Shown here: positions 21,413-22,439 of the stretch, in pieces
How positions within the stretch are numbered: the stretch's first letter is position 1
Layout of the letters: the number at the start of each line of letters is the position of its first letter
From: UBA3076 sp964646435
Lineage (GTDB): Bacteria; Desulfobacterota; Dissulfuribacteria; Dissulfuribacterales; UBA3076
Length of the DNA stretch: 22,439 bases
Direction: 5' to 3'
Assembly: GCA_964646435.1 (NCBI GenBank)
Contig: CAZYEJ010000033.1
Span: 1-22,439, forward strand
The notes under the pieces: generated by a model
Seen by the model: the letters and a program-made list of their open reading frames with translations, nothing else
The model's database searches: none
Told to the model about the DNA's origin: nothing
Position numbers and translations under genes: made by a program

Positions 21413-22404
21413 TGCCTCTATCGCACTCTTGGCCATTTATTCTAGAACCCGGAGCCATCGGAATTCTTGCCATGGCTTTTGCTCTGGACCTGATCATAGG
21501 AGACCCGGAAAGATTATTCCATCCGGTACGTCTTATCGGCCATGCCATCACATCCGGAGAATCCCTGGCGCGGAATTTGCCGCTTGGAGAAAAGACACAG
21601 GGCGCTGTCCTTGCCATTCTTTTTACTTTGAGTGTTTTTATAATAGTAGATCTTGGCGTTAAAATTTCAGGTCATATCTCCGGGCTGCTCCAGTGGTTCA
21701 TATCCACTATACTACTATACTATGGACTATCCTTAAAATGCCTCGGTGATGAAGCCATGTCGGTCAAGAAAGCACTGGTTAAAAATGGTATTGAGGCAGG
21801 ACGGCAGAGGGTATCCAGGCTTGTAGGAAGAGATACGGACTCCCTGAACACAGTCGGAGTAACCAGGGCCACTATCGAAACCATTGCTGAAAATCTGGTT
21901 GATGGCGTACTTTCTCCATTTTTCTTCGGAGCACTGGGAGGACCTGCCCTCTGTATATCCTATAAAGCAATAAACACCCTGGATTCCATGATTGGCTATA
22001 AGACCAGACGATACTTGGAATTCGGGACCTGGGGAGCAAGGCTGGATGACATAGCTAATTATATACCTGCGCGGCTTTCAGTGGCTGTGATCTCCCTGGC
22101 ATCTCCTCTGATCGGAGGGAGCAAGCCATGGTACGTTTGGAAAGTTGCGCTCTCCGACGGTCAAAAACTTCCAAGCCCGAATTCCGGTCTACCCGAAGCA
22201 GCTTTTGCAGCAACACTTGGATTACGACTTTCAGGCCCATCCCGGTACCATGGAAAATTGGTCGATCGGCCGATCATACACGCCGATGGTCGTGAACCGG
22301 TAATTCAAGACATAGATAGTGCGGTCAGGCTGCTATACATCAGTTCCTTTCTTTTCATCGGGGCTGCCCTTTTGTTGGGCATTATGGCATCCTTCATTTT
22401 GTAG
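21412..22404 (+). CDS. cbiB: Adenosylcobinamide-phosphate synthase
   Basis: CbiB (CobD) is an inner-membrane protein that attaches aminopropanol (phosphate) to adenosylcobyric acid. The 330-residue protein carries ALDLIIGDPERLFHPVRLIG near the N-terminus, GVTRATIETIAENLVDGVLSP, SYKAINTLDSMIGYKTRRY, GARLDDIANYIPARLS and NSGLPEAAFAATLG, with hydrophobic segments at about residues 15-26, 62-82, 95-109 and near the C-terminus (about 305-330). It directly follows cobQ with a one-base overlap. The TAG stop shares two bases with a copy of the AGTTTACACTTTTT motif found at the ends of the 2845-3003 element. Confidence 0.95.
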   Translation: MPLSHSWPFILEPGAIGILAMAFALDLIIGDPERLFHPVRLIGHAITSGESLARNLPLGEKTQGAVLAILFTLSVFIIVDLGVKISGHISGLLQWFISTILLYYGLSLKCLGDEAMSVKKALVKNGIEAGRQRVSRLVGRDTDSLNTVGVTRATIETIAENLVDGVLSPFFFGALGGPALCISYKAINTLDSMIGYKTRRYLEFGTWGARLDDIANYIPARLSVAVISLASPLIGGSKPWYVWKVALSDGQKLPSPNSGLPEAAFAATLGLRLSGPSRYHGKLVDRPIIHADGREPVIQDIDSAVRLLYISSFLFIGAALLLGIMASFIL

Positions 22405-22416
22405 TTTACACTTTTT
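22403..22416. repeat. Second copy of the terminal-repeat motif AGTTTACACTTTTT
   Basis: This 14-mer is identical to the left end of the inverted-repeat segment at 2845-2858. It begins inside the cbiB stop codon and may be the left end of another element continuing past the window. Confidence 0.45.
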
Positions 22417-22439
22417 CAACATAGACGGATGCCAGCTAT

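Overview
The window reads as a stretch of chromosome from an anaerobic, moderate-GC Gram-negative bacterium, most likely a member of the Desulfobacterota (former Deltaproteobacteria). This rests on inference from gene content and order: an ispG-proS-rsh operon with one bifunctional RelA/SpoT protein, an rpsA-sppA-ihf operon, a long formate-tetrahydrofolate ligase (one-carbon/Wood-Ljungdahl metabolism), cobyric acid synthase next to CbiB, and zinc-ribbon (four-Cys) L28. No 16S rRNA or species marker is present, so the assignment is tentative.

Layout. 1-1350 (minus): head of the str operon, rpsL-rpsG-tuf, with tuf cut by the window edge and fusA absent from its usual place; a good sigma70-type promoter and an intrinsic-terminator-like hairpin lie in the rpsL leader. 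1635-1711 (plus): tRNA-Pro(GGG). 1965-2747: SAM hydrolase (DUF62). 3138-8112: tightly overlapping ispG, proS and rsh. 8320-8511 (minus): rpmB. 8736-10674 (minus): a QueC protein fused to a YkgJ-type cysteine-cluster domain, overlapping a TIM-barrel sugar-isomerase-like gene. 10994-14075 (plus): rpsA, sppA and an IHF/HU gene. 14091-14711 (minus): YciO/Sua5-type protein. 14899-16662: fhs with a strong terminator. 16852-18468: an ArsR regulator followed by two damaged genes, a TolC stub and a frameshifted TauE/SafE permease. 18711-19374: VapBC-type toxin-antitoxin pair. 19564-19755 (minus): rpsU. 19916-22404: cobQ-cbiB.

Most genes are housekeeping: translation (S12, S7, EF-Tu, L28, S1, S21, ProRS, tRNA-Pro, the queuosine precursor enzyme QueC, a Sua5-type protein), stringent response (Rsh), isoprenoids (IspG), one-carbon units (Fhs) and cobamide synthesis (CobQ, CbiB). 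The accessory part is short (about 16.8-19.4 kb).

The most unusual signal is in the gaps between genes. Five gaps contain degenerate tandem repeats with a strict 7-base period, and four of these are pairs of such arrays facing each other in inverted orientation around a 31-117 nt core. One pair is nested inside a 159-bp segment with perfect 12-bp terminal inverted repeats, and the same terminal motif reappears at the 3' end of the window. Related short-period arrays with 8- and 9-base units lie in frame inside two genes: five perfect 8-mers in proS, and five 9-mers exactly at the joint of the QueC-YkgJ fusion. Together they suggest a family of short tandem repeats able to sit between genes, inside genes and at gene-fusion joints.
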